From Farysia itapuensis (taxonomy: Eukaryota; Basidiomycota; Ustilaginomycetes; Ustilaginales; Ustilaginaceae), in assembly GCA_023212645.1 (NCBI GenBank), contig JALBYC010000030.1, forward strand, positions 1-64,000: 64,000 nt of DNA, read 5' to 3'. The position numbers were made by a program, and so were the translations under genes. Under the pieces are notes generated by a model. That model worked only from the letters and a program-made list of their open reading frames with translations. It made no database searches and had not been told where the DNA came from. Positions 47,088-58,104 of this stretch are shown here, one piece after another (within the stretch, counting starts at the first letter, position 1; every line of letters starts with the position of its first letter).

Positions 47088-47415
47088 ATCGCAAAGGCGT
47101 GAGAATCTTGGGGCAACACTCTGTCGGTCAGGGTCCGATGCTGTCTAGTGACTTTGGCGCTTTGGCGCTTTGGCCCTGCGCCTGCCCTCCACATCGTGAT
47201 CGAGTGCAGCAGAGCCAGTCAATCACACTTCATTTTCTCAAAAAGCCAAAAGTGCCAAGCGTGTCACTTTTTGCGCTCAAGAGGGGTCTCCCATTGCGAC
47301 CACGACACCACTCGCAGTGCCAACCGTCAACTGTGCTGAAAAGACTGACGGCGACTAGGCAGAACACTGAGGTAACAGGCAGTCTCAGCCACGGCACTGT
47401 CTTCGGACCCGCAGC
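47088..47415. promoter_or_regulatory. Divergent CUL4/TOM1-like promoter region
   Basis: 328 bp between the starts of two outward-facing ubiquitin-ligase genes. TTTGGCGC repeats back to back at 47152-47168 (GCGCTTTGGCGCTTTGG), resembling E2F/MBF-type cores. No other element recognised. Confidence 0.5.
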
Positions 47416-50400
47416 ATGAAGATCACAAAGAGTCCAAAGAGGCTCGCTCCAGCGACGCCTGAAGTGTCGAGACTCCAAGATCGCATTACTCAGTCCGCCG
47501 ATGACGATCTACCAGGCGTGCTCGACGGCATCTCTGAATGGTGCTGGCCTCGAGGAGATCTGTACTACTGGACTGGCGTGCTGAACCGCTTCGATACCAT
47601 TCTCGAAACAGTCTGCAAAGACTATGATCTGTCCAGCATACAGACGAACGAGTTCACTCCGCTCACAAAGCGCCTGATCATCAGCATCGTCCGCTTTTCT
47701 CGGCTTTTGATCGAGAACTGCACTAATCGCAAGCTATACAACTCTTTTGAACATCTCGACAGCCTCTTGTACACCTGCGATCTTGACGTCCTTACAGCAA
47801 CGCTCCGACTCGTGCTGCGAGTCGCTCAACAGCACACAAGTCATCATCCCCGTCATGAGTTCCAGATCTCAAAGGAGAAGCTGACCGCTTTGGCCGTCAT
47901 TTGGACGCCCAGAGACCATGGGCTGAGTCTCGTCGATATTGCAAAGGACAGTCTCAATGCCCCAGCTGACCTAAGTCATGTCCGCTTCCAATTCTTTAAA
48001 CGAAGCAGCCAGTCTACGCTCCCCTCTACCTCGGCCGCTTCGTTACAAGACAGCGAAGGTGTCTTCTCCGACCGCAACGAGCTTAGCACGCCTACTCGTC
48101 CACGAAACCGTGACGGACGTCACGCAATGCACACGGCATCTTCCAGTCACAACTTGCCCGCAACTCCTGCGAACGACGACAGGACGGAAGGCGCATTGTC
48201 TCAGCATGCTGCTGCACATACCAGTGCTACAAGCGGTAGCAGAAGAGAGGGTCTAATCACCGTTGATCTCGGTCGCATTGGCTCCACTGGCAAAGAGCCC
48301 ATCGACGTTCTCACCGAGGCCATAAAGACGTACGAAATTCCCAAGGAAGAGCACTTCGAATTGTACCAGCGCATTCGACTTGCCACTTACTTGTCCAAGA
48401 CGCAGGAACGCCATCAATTGCTAATTTGTCGGCTCTTGGCCATTGCTTGCTACGGTTTGGTCATCGGCGAATCTACCGCAAACACTCAAATTTTCCTTTA
48501 CGAGCCTGATCTTATTGCTCGCATCGCAGCTCTTACTGACCCAGTCGAAAAGGTCGATATGGCCATCTCTAGCAGCGCCTTCTACGCTCTTGACAGTCTT
48601 GGGCGCTATCGAAACAAAGTTAATCTCGTGTTGAACGCGGTTAATGCATCCGTCAATCATGGTATCATCATCAGCGTCTTACGCAGTCTCGTCGACGATC
48701 TAAAGGCGTCTGACTCGCAATCCACGGATCACTTCGTCGACTCGGTTCTCAGTTTTGTCGCTTTCATATGTTCCGTCTCCGCTGGAAGCAACATGATTGT
48801 CGGAGCCGGCATTATACCCATCTTGGTGGAGCTTGTCAAGATCCAAAATCCTGACCGTTACTTAGTGCAGAGGACTGTCTCTCGGTCCATGGGCATCATT
48901 GATAGCCTGGCGTTTGTTCTTCCGCATGCATTTGATCTGTTCTGCAACGCCCGTGGGCTCGACGTTGTCGTGCAAAGAATTCAGCAGGAGGTCGACCGCG
49001 ACATTGACGAAGTCTTGACCAATAGCATGCAAGATAGTGCCTTTGGCGAGCCTGGTCCGGATAATTTGTATGGCAAGCTCGCTTTTGGTCGCGCATCGCT
49101 TCTTCGATCCATGTTCAAGTCCATCACTCAAATGATGACCTCCACAGGTACTGGAGATGGCCTTCGCAACCTCATCAACACGTCCTTGCCCTTGTCGTTG
49201 AAGAAAATCGTCCAACACCGCGAAGTCTTCGGCCCACAGATTCTCGGACACGCTATCAACATCATGGCTACCTTCATCCATAACGAACCAACATCTCTCG
49301 CTATCTTGCAAGAAGCTAAGCTGCCTGAAGCCTTCTTCAATGCTATAGACTCCGACATCGAGGCCAACTTTGAAGTTATCCTTGCGATACCTAATGCCAT
49401 TGGTGCCATCTGTCTGAACCAAGCAGGCCTTGATCTGTTCAATTCGCGTCAGACGGTTTCCAAGCTCTTCTCGCTCTTCACCTCAGAGCGACACAGCAAG
49501 GTATTTCAGGACCGAGACAATGCCACCGTCTTCGGCTCAGCCATTGATGAGCTGGTTCGTCACCAACCCAGTATCAAGGATGCAGTTCTAAACTCCGTGA
49601 TACGCTGTCTTGCCGAGATTGACATCATGGGGAAAAACTTTACTGCCCCAAAAGAGCCCAAGTCTGCGTCAGCCTATGGGCTGCTTGCTGTCCCGAGCGA
49701 ACCTACCTCAGAGGAACCTGCAGGGCAAGCCTCTTCTACCGGAGGATCTGTGGCACTGGCTGATGTCATTTCCGAGGAGTTTGGAACGAGCAACAAAGAC
49801 GAAAGCAAGGTCGAATCCAACCCAGTCATTGTCTCCATCGACGTTACTGCGCGATTTCTCGAAGGGCTCTTTCAGACAACTAGCCATTGTAAAGACTTCC
49901 TCAAGCTGGATGGCTTGGACAAACTTTTGGGTCTCTATTCCCTGCCATGTTTGCCGTATGAGTTCTCCAATTCCATGACCGCTGATTCTCTTGTGACGCT
50001 GATCCGCTTTATGGCCGAAATCAGCCCCAGCACAGTCTTGCATGCCCTGTTCCGGGACGTCAAGAAAGTCTCGGAAGAAGCTGCTTCGGTTTTCGATCTA
50101 CCAACCAAAAGCTTCATGTCTATGTCCTTCGCAAGTGGCGCCTCCCGTCTCCTTCCTTTGGCAACTCCGCGAAATGATGAACAGGCGGCACAGGCCAACA
50201 TTGCTTTTCGCAAGCTGGTTGCTCTCAGCTCCATCTGCCACCTACTCTCGGACGTGTGCCAGACTTTCTCTTACGCTGGCCACAAAATGCCGTTGACTTT
50301 CTTGCAGACTCTTGCGGCAAGCCACACACTGAATGGCATAAGCATATCCGAGCTCGGTGCTCTCTATCGCGCATGCTCTTGGGAAAGTATGCTGTTGAAA

Positions 50401-53400
50401 GCCAATCTTCCACCGCCGCGCAAGACAAAATCTGCTGAGAGTGACGAACAAGCAAAAGGTGTGGCAGATATCTCGAACCCGGCCAATACTGCTGTCGCTG
50501 CAGTGGCTCATGTACCCACGGCGTCACAACCCGGTGTACCTGACGACTTGCTTCCAGATGTTGCCGGCACAATTGAGCAACCTCCCGAGTCGTATTACCA
50601 AGTTACGAATGACGAAGACCCGAAAGAGCGAAACGCGGCAGCATTACGCTACCTGGCCACTCAGGTACCTTCGTGTCTCACCTCAGTCTTCCAAGATACC
50701 GTTCGCTTCTTTGCGCCTCGGCGTGGTGTGGACTCTCAACACAAAAAGGTTGCATTTACCGTTTCGCAGGACATCGCCAAGACACTTGTGGATCACCTTG
50801 CCTGGAGGGAATCGAGCAACGATACGAACAGCTTTGCTTTCGCTACCCTGATGATCTGCCAGGTCGGCTGCCTTCTCTTTGATGAGAGGTCAACGCCAAG
50901 CACCGTTCAGACTGCCGTTCTTCGAGGACTTGACAAGCATGGCGGGCTCGAGGCAATCTTTGATCTCTACAAAAGATACACAGACGAGATCGATCATTTC
51001 TACAATGCTGATGGAACCAGGACTGAGCCTGCTGTGCCGATCGAGGAAGCAGGTCTGAAGCTTGGGCATACTTGCGGTGGCCTCAAGGTAATCCTAGGTT
51101 TCTTACTCAGGCTTTCTACGGCAAGAGGACTTGTTGACTCTAATCAGACCACGCAGCTGATCAAGGATAACGGTCAAGACGTTTTCGACCCTCACGCCTA
51201 TCTCGTCAAGATCCGTGCGGCTATATTGCCTGTTCTGCGTAGTACGTGGGAGAAACCTTGGCTACCATCCCTGCCTGCTTCAGTTAATCGACTCATGCTA
51301 CAGAATCTGTTGGTCATTCTGAAAGGTCAGAACGAGACATCGAAAAAGTCAGCTAGCACGACTGCTTCTGGCAACCCCTCTGACGCTCTCGGTGCATCGT
51401 CTGATCTACCTACTGTCTTTGGCGGCTTCGCCGGGCTGCGAAATCCTTTCGCATTTGGCTCAGCACCTCGGCCTGCCCTGGCGAGGCGTACTGCGCCCAC
51501 CGAAGAACGAATCCGCCAACTGGTCGAAATGGGATTTCCGACTTCAGCAGCACGGCACGCTCTGCATCGATGCGGTAACAACCTCAGCGCGGCGACCGAA
51601 TACTTACTGACTCATGACGACATGGTTACGCACTATAGAAACAACCCAGACCGACCGTGGAATGGGGATGGCACTCTACCAGGGTTGGACGCGGCATTAG
51701 ATACAAGTAACACCGCAACCCCCGCGGAAGCAGCAAACGAGCCCACTGTTGCTGCTGGTGCTAGTAATTCGACTGGAACCGGTGCCGAAGCTCAGAACGT
51801 CGCCGCTACCAGTGCGCCAACATCTAGTGATCCTTTGACGAGGGAAGGTGCTGAAGGTACCGAAGCTCAATCTTCTACCTCAGCAGCTCTTGGAAGCGCC
51901 GACTCCGCCATGCCTGATGTGACCTCGGAAGCCACAGGAAGTGTAGCTAAGACTCAGGACGAAACATGCAACGCTGACATAGTAGCGAAGCTTACAAAAG
52001 CATTGGACGAACAACGCGCCGTTGTTCAGTCAACCTTCATTCTGCGAGCGCTTGAGCTCGCCGATCATCATGCAACTCTTGTATTCGAAGTCAAGGCTGC
52101 AATTCTGCTTGACGCCGTTGACAAAGACAAGGTGCTCAACGACATCGATTCGCTCACAAAAGTGATCCGAGACGTTCAGCAGGACGCAATCGGAGTGAAG
52201 GCCGACTATGTCGCTCTGAGACTGCAGCTGCTTGCTTTGGTCCTCCATGACGAAAGTATATACAAGCAGCTAGATACACCCACCGCAGACACAGTGCTAG
52301 AAGCTGTGCAAGGGCTCGTTCTCCTGTATGGATCTCGCTCGATGCAGACTTCGTCAAAGGCAGACGAGGATCGAACGATGTCGGACAAGGCTCATGACCA
52401 GTCAAAAGGTTTGCAGAATGATCAGCCAAAATGGCTAGCATCGTTGTTGCTTGTTGTCGTTGCCGTTCTCGGCTTCTTCGAAGACAATGTTGAGACCAAG
52501 ATCAGCGATGCAGATCTGGAGTCTTCAGACGAGGACGGGGACACAGCGAGCGCGAACTCGGATCAAAAGCACTCGCTGCCCAAGATTCGCATCGCACACG
52601 ACAAAGGGTCCGACAAGCTATACGACTTTGTCGTACAAGTGTTCCGCGAAGCGCCCAAGCTGCAGCGAAACGATCTTCTCGCGGCTTTCCGCCTGCTTTC
52701 GGTGCTCACCCGTGATCATACGTTCGCCACCCGCTTCACGCGGGAAGGGAACGTCAGCCTGATATTCGAGCCATTCAAGGTGCTTGAGCCTAAGGAGATG
52801 TCTGGCTGTCAATCATTCGTGATGATAGTGTTGCGTCACATCGTTGAGGATGCTCCGACATTGGCAGCGGTGATGAAACAAGAGCTGCATTCGTTCTTAG
52901 CTCAGACAAGGTACAAGATTAGCGACACCAGTGCTCTCGTCCGACACTTGGATTCCGCGGTGCTTCGAGACCCTGACGTGTTCCTCGAGTCAGCTGTCAG
53001 CAAGCTACAGATGATCGAGTTCTCGCCTGCCAAGGGCAGCGGACAAATCGAGCTGCTCCATGACGCGACTTCAGCACAAGCCAGAAAGGATTCGCCGTCA
53101 GACTTTGCCGGCAACGGTCAAGCCAGCTTGGCCAGTCTCCGGCTTGGCGACGACCCTATGGAAGTCTCTACAGACACCGGCAGGGCAGACAAACCTACGG
53201 ACAATGGGACGTCTTCCGAGAAACAGCCAGAAGACCCTTTCAACAAAGTGGTGCAGACGCAGGCCTTCTCAGCCTCTTCCGAACAGGTCGATAGCTTGAT
53301 GACGTTCTTGCTAGGAGAATTGCTCGCTTTTCAAAATCGACCGATCTCTTCGCGAAAGGCTTCAGAGAGTGCATCCAAGCCTGGAGAGTTATCCCACAAT

Positions 53401-56400
53401 GCGGCCGAAGGAAGATCCGTGGATGTGGAAGGACCTTCAGTTGCAGAGGCCACTTTGGAAGACCGTCAAGCGGACACCACTTTCTTCTATACATGCTTCG
53501 TGATGCAGTGCCTCACTGAGCTTCTATCATCCTACACTTCGTGCAAGAATGCCTTCATCAAGTACAACAAAAAGAATCTCTTCCCGCCCATGCGAGGGTC
53601 CGCTGCTCCTGCCACTCCTTGGAGCACTCCAGGTCCAAAGGACTCGAATCGACTTCGCAACGGTATGCTCGGCATCTTCATGAACGATCTCGTTCCTGCT
53701 GGTTTCTTGAGCTCGTATGAAGGCAGCGAGCTTCGTCGAAAGATGGCACATTCCAATTGGGCTATGTCCGTTATCGTGGCTCTCACCGCCGATGTCACCA
53801 TTCATAATGACGTCAAGGAGATCTCTTCGGACCTTGTAAATGTACGGAAGATCGTTCTGGACGCCATTGCCAGGGCTATCAAGGAAGCTGCTTCTTCGTC
53901 CGAATCAATCGAAGTGCGTTACGGTCGTCTCTTCGCTTTGAGCGACCTCTGCTATCGTCTCTTGATCGCACGACCAAACAGCACGGGCGGCAAGCAGGTA
54001 GAAGATTTGACACTTCATATGGCGAAGACAATGCTGGAGAAGAACTTCGTCACTGTTCTGACGAGTGCAATTGCAGACGTCGACCTGAATTTGCCTACAG
54101 TCAAGTCCTTGCTTGAGGCTACCCTACGTCCTTTGGAACGCCTGACCAGGATCGCAATCAAGATGGGCAAGGCTAAAGACCGGCAGGTCTCCAAAGCGCT
54201 TCCGCACGATTCTGACGACGAAACTTCAATGTCTTCCGACTACGACCTAGACGACGAAGACGATGACGATGACGACGACGAAGACCCCGTCAATCGTGAA
54301 GAAACACCTGACTTCTACCGCAACTCCTCACTGGGTATGCATACTGGAGAGATGGAACAAGGTCTAGAAGAAGATGACATGGAAGATGAAGACATGGAGG
54401 ACGAAGATGAGATGGAGATGGAAGAATATGACAGCGAGACCGGCAGCGATATGTCGTCCGAAGATGAGGATGGCGATGATCCGCGCGTGATCGAGCTTTC
54501 GACGGAAGACGACAGCGACATGTCAGGGTCCGACGATTCCGACTCCGAAGGAGAATCTGCTTCTGATCTCGGAGAAATGGATGAAGACGACCTGGATGAC
54601 GACATCAGCATCGAGGGTGACGAAGACGACTGGACCGATGAAGATGGAGAACATGGACCTGATGACGACGAAGGTGACGAGGACGACGACGAGGCGCTTG
54701 ACTTCGTCTTCGAAGGCAATCACGCAGGTCTGCCAGATCTCATGGGCGAAGGCTTTGACGATGGTATAGACGGCGGAATGCTGGACGAAGAACACCTCAA
54801 CGCCGAACACATGCTGGACGACGAGGACGCTGAAGATATGGACGAAGAAGAGTCGGTCGATGATGGTCTGGACCACGCAGATCTTGCCCATCTGGAGTTG
54901 GCGGAGGACTACGCACCCCTTCACCAGCCTGATGATCGCTTCGGAGCCAATTGGAGTTGGTCGGCTCCCTCAGCTCCTCGTGCTGGCTTATCGCAGGTGG
55001 CTGACCGTTCCCGCTCCTCTGGAACGTTGCCACCAAACTTTTTCCTGCCAACAGCGCTCGAAAATCTAGGTGGTGGAACCGGAGGTCATCGACGGAGAAA
55101 TCTGCTCGACCTTGACTCGATGATGGCACCCCGACGAGGTAACGCACAGAGCGAAGAGGTTGCTTCACATCCTCTGCTGGTCGATCGGTCGGAATCTGAT
55201 GCGCGTCAAACAGCAGAACGATCAGGACGGCGCGGCCAGCTTGACCAGATGCCTTCAGCGTATGCCGACTGGGCCCAGTCTATCGAAGACATTGTGGGAG
55301 ATGGCGCCATGCAGTTCCTCGAGAGCTTGTTGGCACGTGGTGGACAGAGCCAGGACATCCGTATCGAACTTGGTACCAATGGACGCATGCGCATCGATGG
55401 CATTGAAATGGGCATGACCGGGCATGGTCACGGGCCAGGACATCATCATCATCACCATCACCACCATCATCATCACCATTCCGGACCCTTTGCTCCTGGC
55501 GCAATTGGCCCAGACGGTCAGAGCCTGTCCCGACGCGCTGGCAGACACGAAGCCGCCAAAAATGACCCGATCAATTTGGCGCAAACATTTACTCCACAGC
55601 CAACCATTGCGCGCTGGGCTGAAGAAGCACTCATCCTGATGCCGACTTCGGCGATTTCGAACGCGCGTACGAACAAAGTGAAAGCCCATCTTATCAACGC
55701 TCTGATCCCCGGGTTCAAGAAGATGCGCAGAAGTGCCCGTAAGCAGCTTGAGGAGAAGCGACAACAGCTAGAGATAAAAGAAGCAACTCGAGACGCTGCA
55801 GAGGCTGAGCTCAAACGGCTTCGAGAGCAAAAGCAGCGCACTGAACAGGAGCTTGAAGCTACCCAAGCTCGTTTGCGTGAAGCCGAATCGCGAGCACAAG
55901 AAAGTCAGCACGATGCCGAAGCTCAGGCAGCATCCAGCGCCACAGCCGAATCTGGGCCATCCGAAGCCCAACAAGCAGGTGGACCTGAGCCAGGCGCGAC
56001 CACAGAAGATGATGTCGAGATGCATGACGTGGAAGAGGACGACCCGAGTACGGAGCCTGAAGCCACCAGCAGTGCACCTGCTCCAGCAGAAGTCAGTTCC
56101 AACGAAGCTGCTGCGACCGAAGCAGCAGCGTCTCCTGCTGAGCGAGTCACTACTGTCATCAACGGGGAGGAGATTGACATCACTGATACTGGTATCGACC
56201 CGACTTTCTTGGAGGCGCTTCCGGACGATCTTCGGGAAGAGGTCCTCAATCAGCACTTCCGAGAACGCAGAGCGGCTCAAGCGACGAGCACCTTGCCTCA
56301 GCCGACGTCCATCGCTCCCGAATTCCTTGACGCTTTACCGCCGGAGTTGAGAGCTGAAGTGATCCAACAGGAAGCGCTCGAGAGCTCTCGACGACGGCTA

Positions 56401-58104
56401 CGAGAGCAACAGGCTGGAGCACAGAACGGCGACCATGCAGCACAGGGCCAGACGAACGGGGCGGGTGCTGCGACTGGAGCTGACGCTTCTCGAGACGGGC
56501 CTTCTGGAACTTCAAACAATGGCTCGTCAGACAACCGTCTGCTGGATCAAATGGTGATGGGTCACGTTGATGACAATCTTCTGGGTGGCTTTTACGACAA
56601 CATGTTGATCGACATTCACGAACCTCGGCGTCGACAACATCGACGCTTTGACGATGAGGACGAGGAGGAAGAGGAGACTCCGGATCAGTCCGCTGGCACG
56701 ATGCGCATCATCGCACCCTCTGGACCTTCAATGCGATCCATCGCCGGTGGCAGCGCTGCCAACAGGAACGGAACGAGAGTCACTGAGGCAGAAGGCACTG
56801 GCGACAAGAAGACAGGTCCACGAGACGCGATACAACTTCTCGACAAGTCTGGCTTGGCAACATTGGTTCGCCTTCTTTACTTCCCTCAGATGAATGGCAA
56901 GCAAACAGCGCTGCATAAAGTCCTGGGCAATCTCTCAGAGAACTCCAAGACTCGTTCTGAGCTGCTCAACCTGCTGCTTATGGTGCTCTCGGAGGGGTCG
57001 GTTGATGCACACGCTGTCGATAGGTCCTTTGCGTCGATGAGCAACCGAGCGAATCGAATGCATGCTACGCCGTCACGACCTACGCCCAAGCGAGCGCTTT
57101 CGGGACCGGCCAGCGCTCTTCAGACGCATACTCCGGCAAAGGACCCGAACCCAGTCGCTCCACTTTCGCGAACAGGAGACGAAGCGCCGTTCCTAATCGC
57201 TTCGCGCAGTATCGAAACGCTTTTGCATTTGACAACGAGCAACAACCAAGCGGCTCTTTACTTCTTGCGGGACGATGCTAGACCGCCGAAGCGTGCCAGA
57301 GGCAAGGAAAAGGAGAAAGACAAGGAGCGCGCAACGGCACCCATCAACATCTTGCTTGCTTTGCTTTCCAAGGAGACTATACTGGCCAATCATCAGCTCA
57401 TTGATTCGCTGCTTGCTCTTCTAAGTACAGTCACGAAACCGTTACTCTCGGTAGTAAAGAAGGAAGCGGAATCTCAGACGCAAGCGGCCCAATCCGCCGA
57501 TGCAAGCACTGCAGTCCCCCCTACGCCCGCGGCCGGTACTGCTGGCGCTTCTGGCGAAGTCGATCCCGCCTCGTCAAACGTTGCTGCGAACGGTGACGGC
57601 AAGGAGAACGGCAAAGCCGAAGGTGCGTTGACAGCAGTACCCATCATCACATCCGACCGTCTTTCAGCGATTGTCAAGCCGCTGGCGACTGCTGTGTCTA
57701 GCAAAGGTTTCCAGCATACGTTGGCTGTCGCTTCGCATCTTTCAGCCATTGAAGGTGCACGAGACGTGATTTGTGGAGCACTACAGACGCAAGCCAACGA
57801 GGCGTCTAAATCATTGGTGGGCGATCTGGACGCTCTGCTGTCGACTCTGCCCGAGCCTATAGAAGATGACGAGGATGAAGAGAGCAGCAAGCAGGTCACT
57901 GCAGATGGCTCCACACTTGCAGACGCTGCAACTGCATTGCCGGAAGCCAATGCGGCCACGAACCGCCCTGACCACCAAACAGTCCTGGGTGGAAACCGAC
58001 GCATCGAGTCGCAGGCTCTTGCTGGACTTGCCAGCCCTGCCAGTGCGCAGGCCATCCTCTTGCGCAGTCTTCGCGCGCTCGATTATATCATGACTGGACG
58101 CTGA
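47416..58104 (+). CDS. TOM1: TOM1/HUWE1-type giant protein lacking the HECT domain
   Basis: A single 3562-residue frame with no intron. The order matches the Tom1/Ptr1/HUWE1 ligases: armadillo-like DUF908 (about 100-400) and DUF913 (about 430-850); a UBA domain at 1362-1400 (RIRQLVEMGFPTSAARHAL); an acidic Asp/Glu region at about 2270-2500; 13 consecutive His at 2676-2688; and two ubiquitin-binding UBM-like motifs (FLEALPDDLREEVL near 2930 and FLDALPPELRAEVI). Then comes the conserved GLATLVRLLYFPQ block. The frame ends at LLRSLRALDYIMTGR, about where relatives continue toward the catalytic HECT domain. No HECT sequence follows in any frame before the next gene starts 650 bp later. If real, it could bind ubiquitin and substrates but not transfer ubiquitin. 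Confidence 0.93.
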   Translation: MKITKSPKRLAPATPEVSRLQDRITQSADDDLPGVLDGISEWCWPRGDLYYWTGVLNRFDTILETVCKDYDLSSIQTNEFTPLTKRLIISIVRFSRLLIENCTNRKLYNSFEHLDSLLYTCDLDVLTATLRLVLRVAQQHTSHHPRHEFQISKEKLTALAVIWTPRDHGLSLVDIAKDSLNAPADLSHVRFQFFKRSSQSTLPSTSAASLQDSEGVFSDRNELSTPTRPRNRDGRHAMHTASSSHNLPATPANDDRTEGALSQHAAAHTSATSGSRREGLITVDLGRIGSTGKEPIDVLTEAIKTYEIPKEEHFELYQRIRLATYLSKTQERHQLLICRLLAIACYGLVIGESTANTQIFLYEPDLIARIAALTDPVEKVDMAISSSAFYALDSLGRYRNKVNLVLNAVNASVNHGIIISVLRSLVDDLKASDSQSTDHFVDSVLSFVAFICSVSAGSNMIVGAGIIPILVELVKIQNPDRYLVQRTVSRSMGIIDSLAFVLPHAFDLFCNARGLDVVVQRIQQEVDRDIDEVLTNSMQDSAFGEPGPDNLYGKLAFGRASLLRSMFKSITQMMTSTGTGDGLRNLINTSLPLSLKKIVQHREVFGPQILGHAINIMATFIHNEPTSLAILQEAKLPEAFFNAIDSDIEANFEVILAIPNAIGAICLNQAGLDLFNSRQTVSKLFSLFTSERHSKVFQDRDNATVFGSAIDELVRHQPSIKDAVLNSVIRCLAEIDIMGKNFTAPKEPKSASAYGLLAVPSEPTSEEPAGQASSTGGSVALADVISEEFGTSNKDESKVESNPVIVSIDVTARFLEGLFQTTSHCKDFLKLDGLDKLLGLYSLPCLPYEFSNSMTADSLVTLIRFMAEISPSTVLHALFRDVKKVSEEAASVFDLPTKSFMSMSFASGASRLLPLATPRNDEQAAQANIAFRKLVALSSICHLLSDVCQTFSYAGHKMPLTFLQTLAASHTLNGISISELGALYRACSWESMLLKANLPPPRKTKSAESDEQAKGVADISNPANTAVAAVAHVPTASQPGVPDDLLPDVAGTIEQPPESYYQVTNDEDPKERNAAALRYLATQVPSCLTSVFQDTVRFFAPRRGVDSQHKKVAFTVSQDIAKTLVDHLAWRESSNDTNSFAFATLMICQVGCLLFDERSTPSTVQTAVLRGLDKHGGLEAIFDLYKRYTDEIDHFYNADGTRTEPAVPIEEAGLKLGHTCGGLKVILGFLLRLSTARGLVDSNQTTQLIKDNGQDVFDPHAYLVKIRAAILPVLRSTWEKPWLPSLPASVNRLMLQNLLVILKGQNETSKKSASTTASGNPSDALGASSDLPTVFGGFAGLRNPFAFGSAPRPALARRTAPTEERIRQLVEMGFPTSAARHALHRCGNNLSAATEYLLTHDDMVTHYRNNPDRPWNGDGTLPGLDAALDTSNTATPAEAANEPTVAAGASNSTGTGAEAQNVAATSAPTSSDPLTREGAEGTEAQSSTSAALGSADSAMPDVTSEATGSVAKTQDETCNADIVAKLTKALDEQRAVVQSTFILRALELADHHATLVFEVKAAILLDAVDKDKVLNDIDSLTKVIRDVQQDAIGVKADYVALRLQLLALVLHDESIYKQLDTPTADTVLEAVQGLVLLYGSRSMQTSSKADEDRTMSDKAHDQSKGLQNDQPKWLASLLLVVVAVLGFFEDNVETKISDADLESSDEDGDTASANSDQKHSLPKIRIAHDKGSDKLYDFVVQVFREAPKLQRNDLLAAFRLLSVLTRDHTFATRFTREGNVSLIFEPFKVLEPKEMSGCQSFVMIVLRHIVEDAPTLAAVMKQELHSFLAQTRYKISDTSALVRHLDSAVLRDPDVFLESAVSKLQMIEFSPAKGSGQIELLHDATSAQARKDSPSDFAGNGQASLASLRLGDDPMEVSTDTGRADKPTDNGTSSEKQPEDPFNKVVQTQAFSASSEQVDSLMTFLLGELLAFQNRPISSRKASESASKPGELSHNAAEGRSVDVEGPSVAEATLEDRQADTTFFYTCFVMQCLTELLSSYTSCKNAFIKYNKKNLFPPMRGSAAPATPWSTPGPKDSNRLRNGMLGIFMNDLVPAGFLSSYEGSELRRKMAHSNWAMSVIVALTADVTIHNDVKEISSDLVNVRKIVLDAIARAIKEAASSSESIEVRYGRLFALSDLCYRLLIARPNSTGGKQVEDLTLHMAKTMLEKNFVTVLTSAIADVDLNLPTVKSLLEATLRPLERLTRIAIKMGKAKDRQVSKALPHDSDDETSMSSDYDLDDEDDDDDDDEDPVNREETPDFYRNSSLGMHTGEMEQGLEEDDMEDEDMEDEDEMEMEEYDSETGSDMSSEDEDGDDPRVIELSTEDDSDMSGSDDSDSEGESASDLGEMDEDDLDDDISIEGDEDDWTDEDGEHGPDDDEGDEDDDEALDFVFEGNHAGLPDLMGEGFDDGIDGGMLDEEHLNAEHMLDDEDAEDMDEEESVDDGLDHADLAHLELAEDYAPLHQPDDRFGANWSWSAPSAPRAGLSQVADRSRSSGTLPPNFFLPTALENLGGGTGGHRRRNLLDLDSMMAPRRGNAQSEEVASHPLLVDRSESDARQTAERSGRRGQLDQMPSAYADWAQSIEDIVGDGAMQFLESLLARGGQSQDIRIELGTNGRMRIDGIEMGMTGHGHGPGHHHHHHHHHHHHHSGPFAPGAIGPDGQSLSRRAGRHEAAKNDPINLAQTFTPQPTIARWAEEALILMPTSAISNARTNKVKAHLINALIPGFKKMRRSARKQLEEKRQQLEIKEATRDAAEAELKRLREQKQRTEQELEATQARLREAESRAQESQHDAEAQAASSATAESGPSEAQQAGGPEPGATTEDDVEMHDVEEDDPSTEPEATSSAPAPAEVSSNEAAATEAAASPAERVTTVINGEEIDITDTGIDPTFLEALPDDLREEVLNQHFRERRAAQATSTLPQPTSIAPEFLDALPPELRAEVIQQEALESSRRRLREQQAGAQNGDHAAQGQTNGAGAATGADASRDGPSGTSNNGSSDNRLLDQMVMGHVDDNLLGGFYDNMLIDIHEPRRRQHRRFDDEDEEEEETPDQSAGTMRIIAPSGPSMRSIAGGSAANRNGTRVTEAEGTGDKKTGPRDAIQLLDKSGLATLVRLLYFPQMNGKQTALHKVLGNLSENSKTRSELLNLLLMVLSEGSVDAHAVDRSFASMSNRANRMHATPSRPTPKRALSGPASALQTHTPAKDPNPVAPLSRTGDEAPFLIASRSIETLLHLTTSNNQAALYFLRDDARPPKRARGKEKEKDKERATAPINILLALLSKETILANHQLIDSLLALLSTVTKPLLSVVKKEAESQTQAAQSADASTAVPPTPAAGTAGASGEVDPASSNVAANGDGKENGKAEGALTAVPIITSDRLSAIVKPLATAVSSKGFQHTLAVASHLSAIEGARDVICGALQTQANEASKSLVGDLDALLSTLPEPIEDDEDEESSKQVTADGSTLADAATALPEANAATNRPDHQTVLGGNRRIESQALAGLASPASAQAILLRSLRALDYIMTGR
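55441..55479 (+). repeat. CAT/CAC repeat encoding 13 histidines
   Basis: Thirteen consecutive His codons mixing CAT and CAC inside the TOM1-like gene. The mixed codons suggest protein-level selection or an old repeat rather than fresh slippage. Confidence 0.95.
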
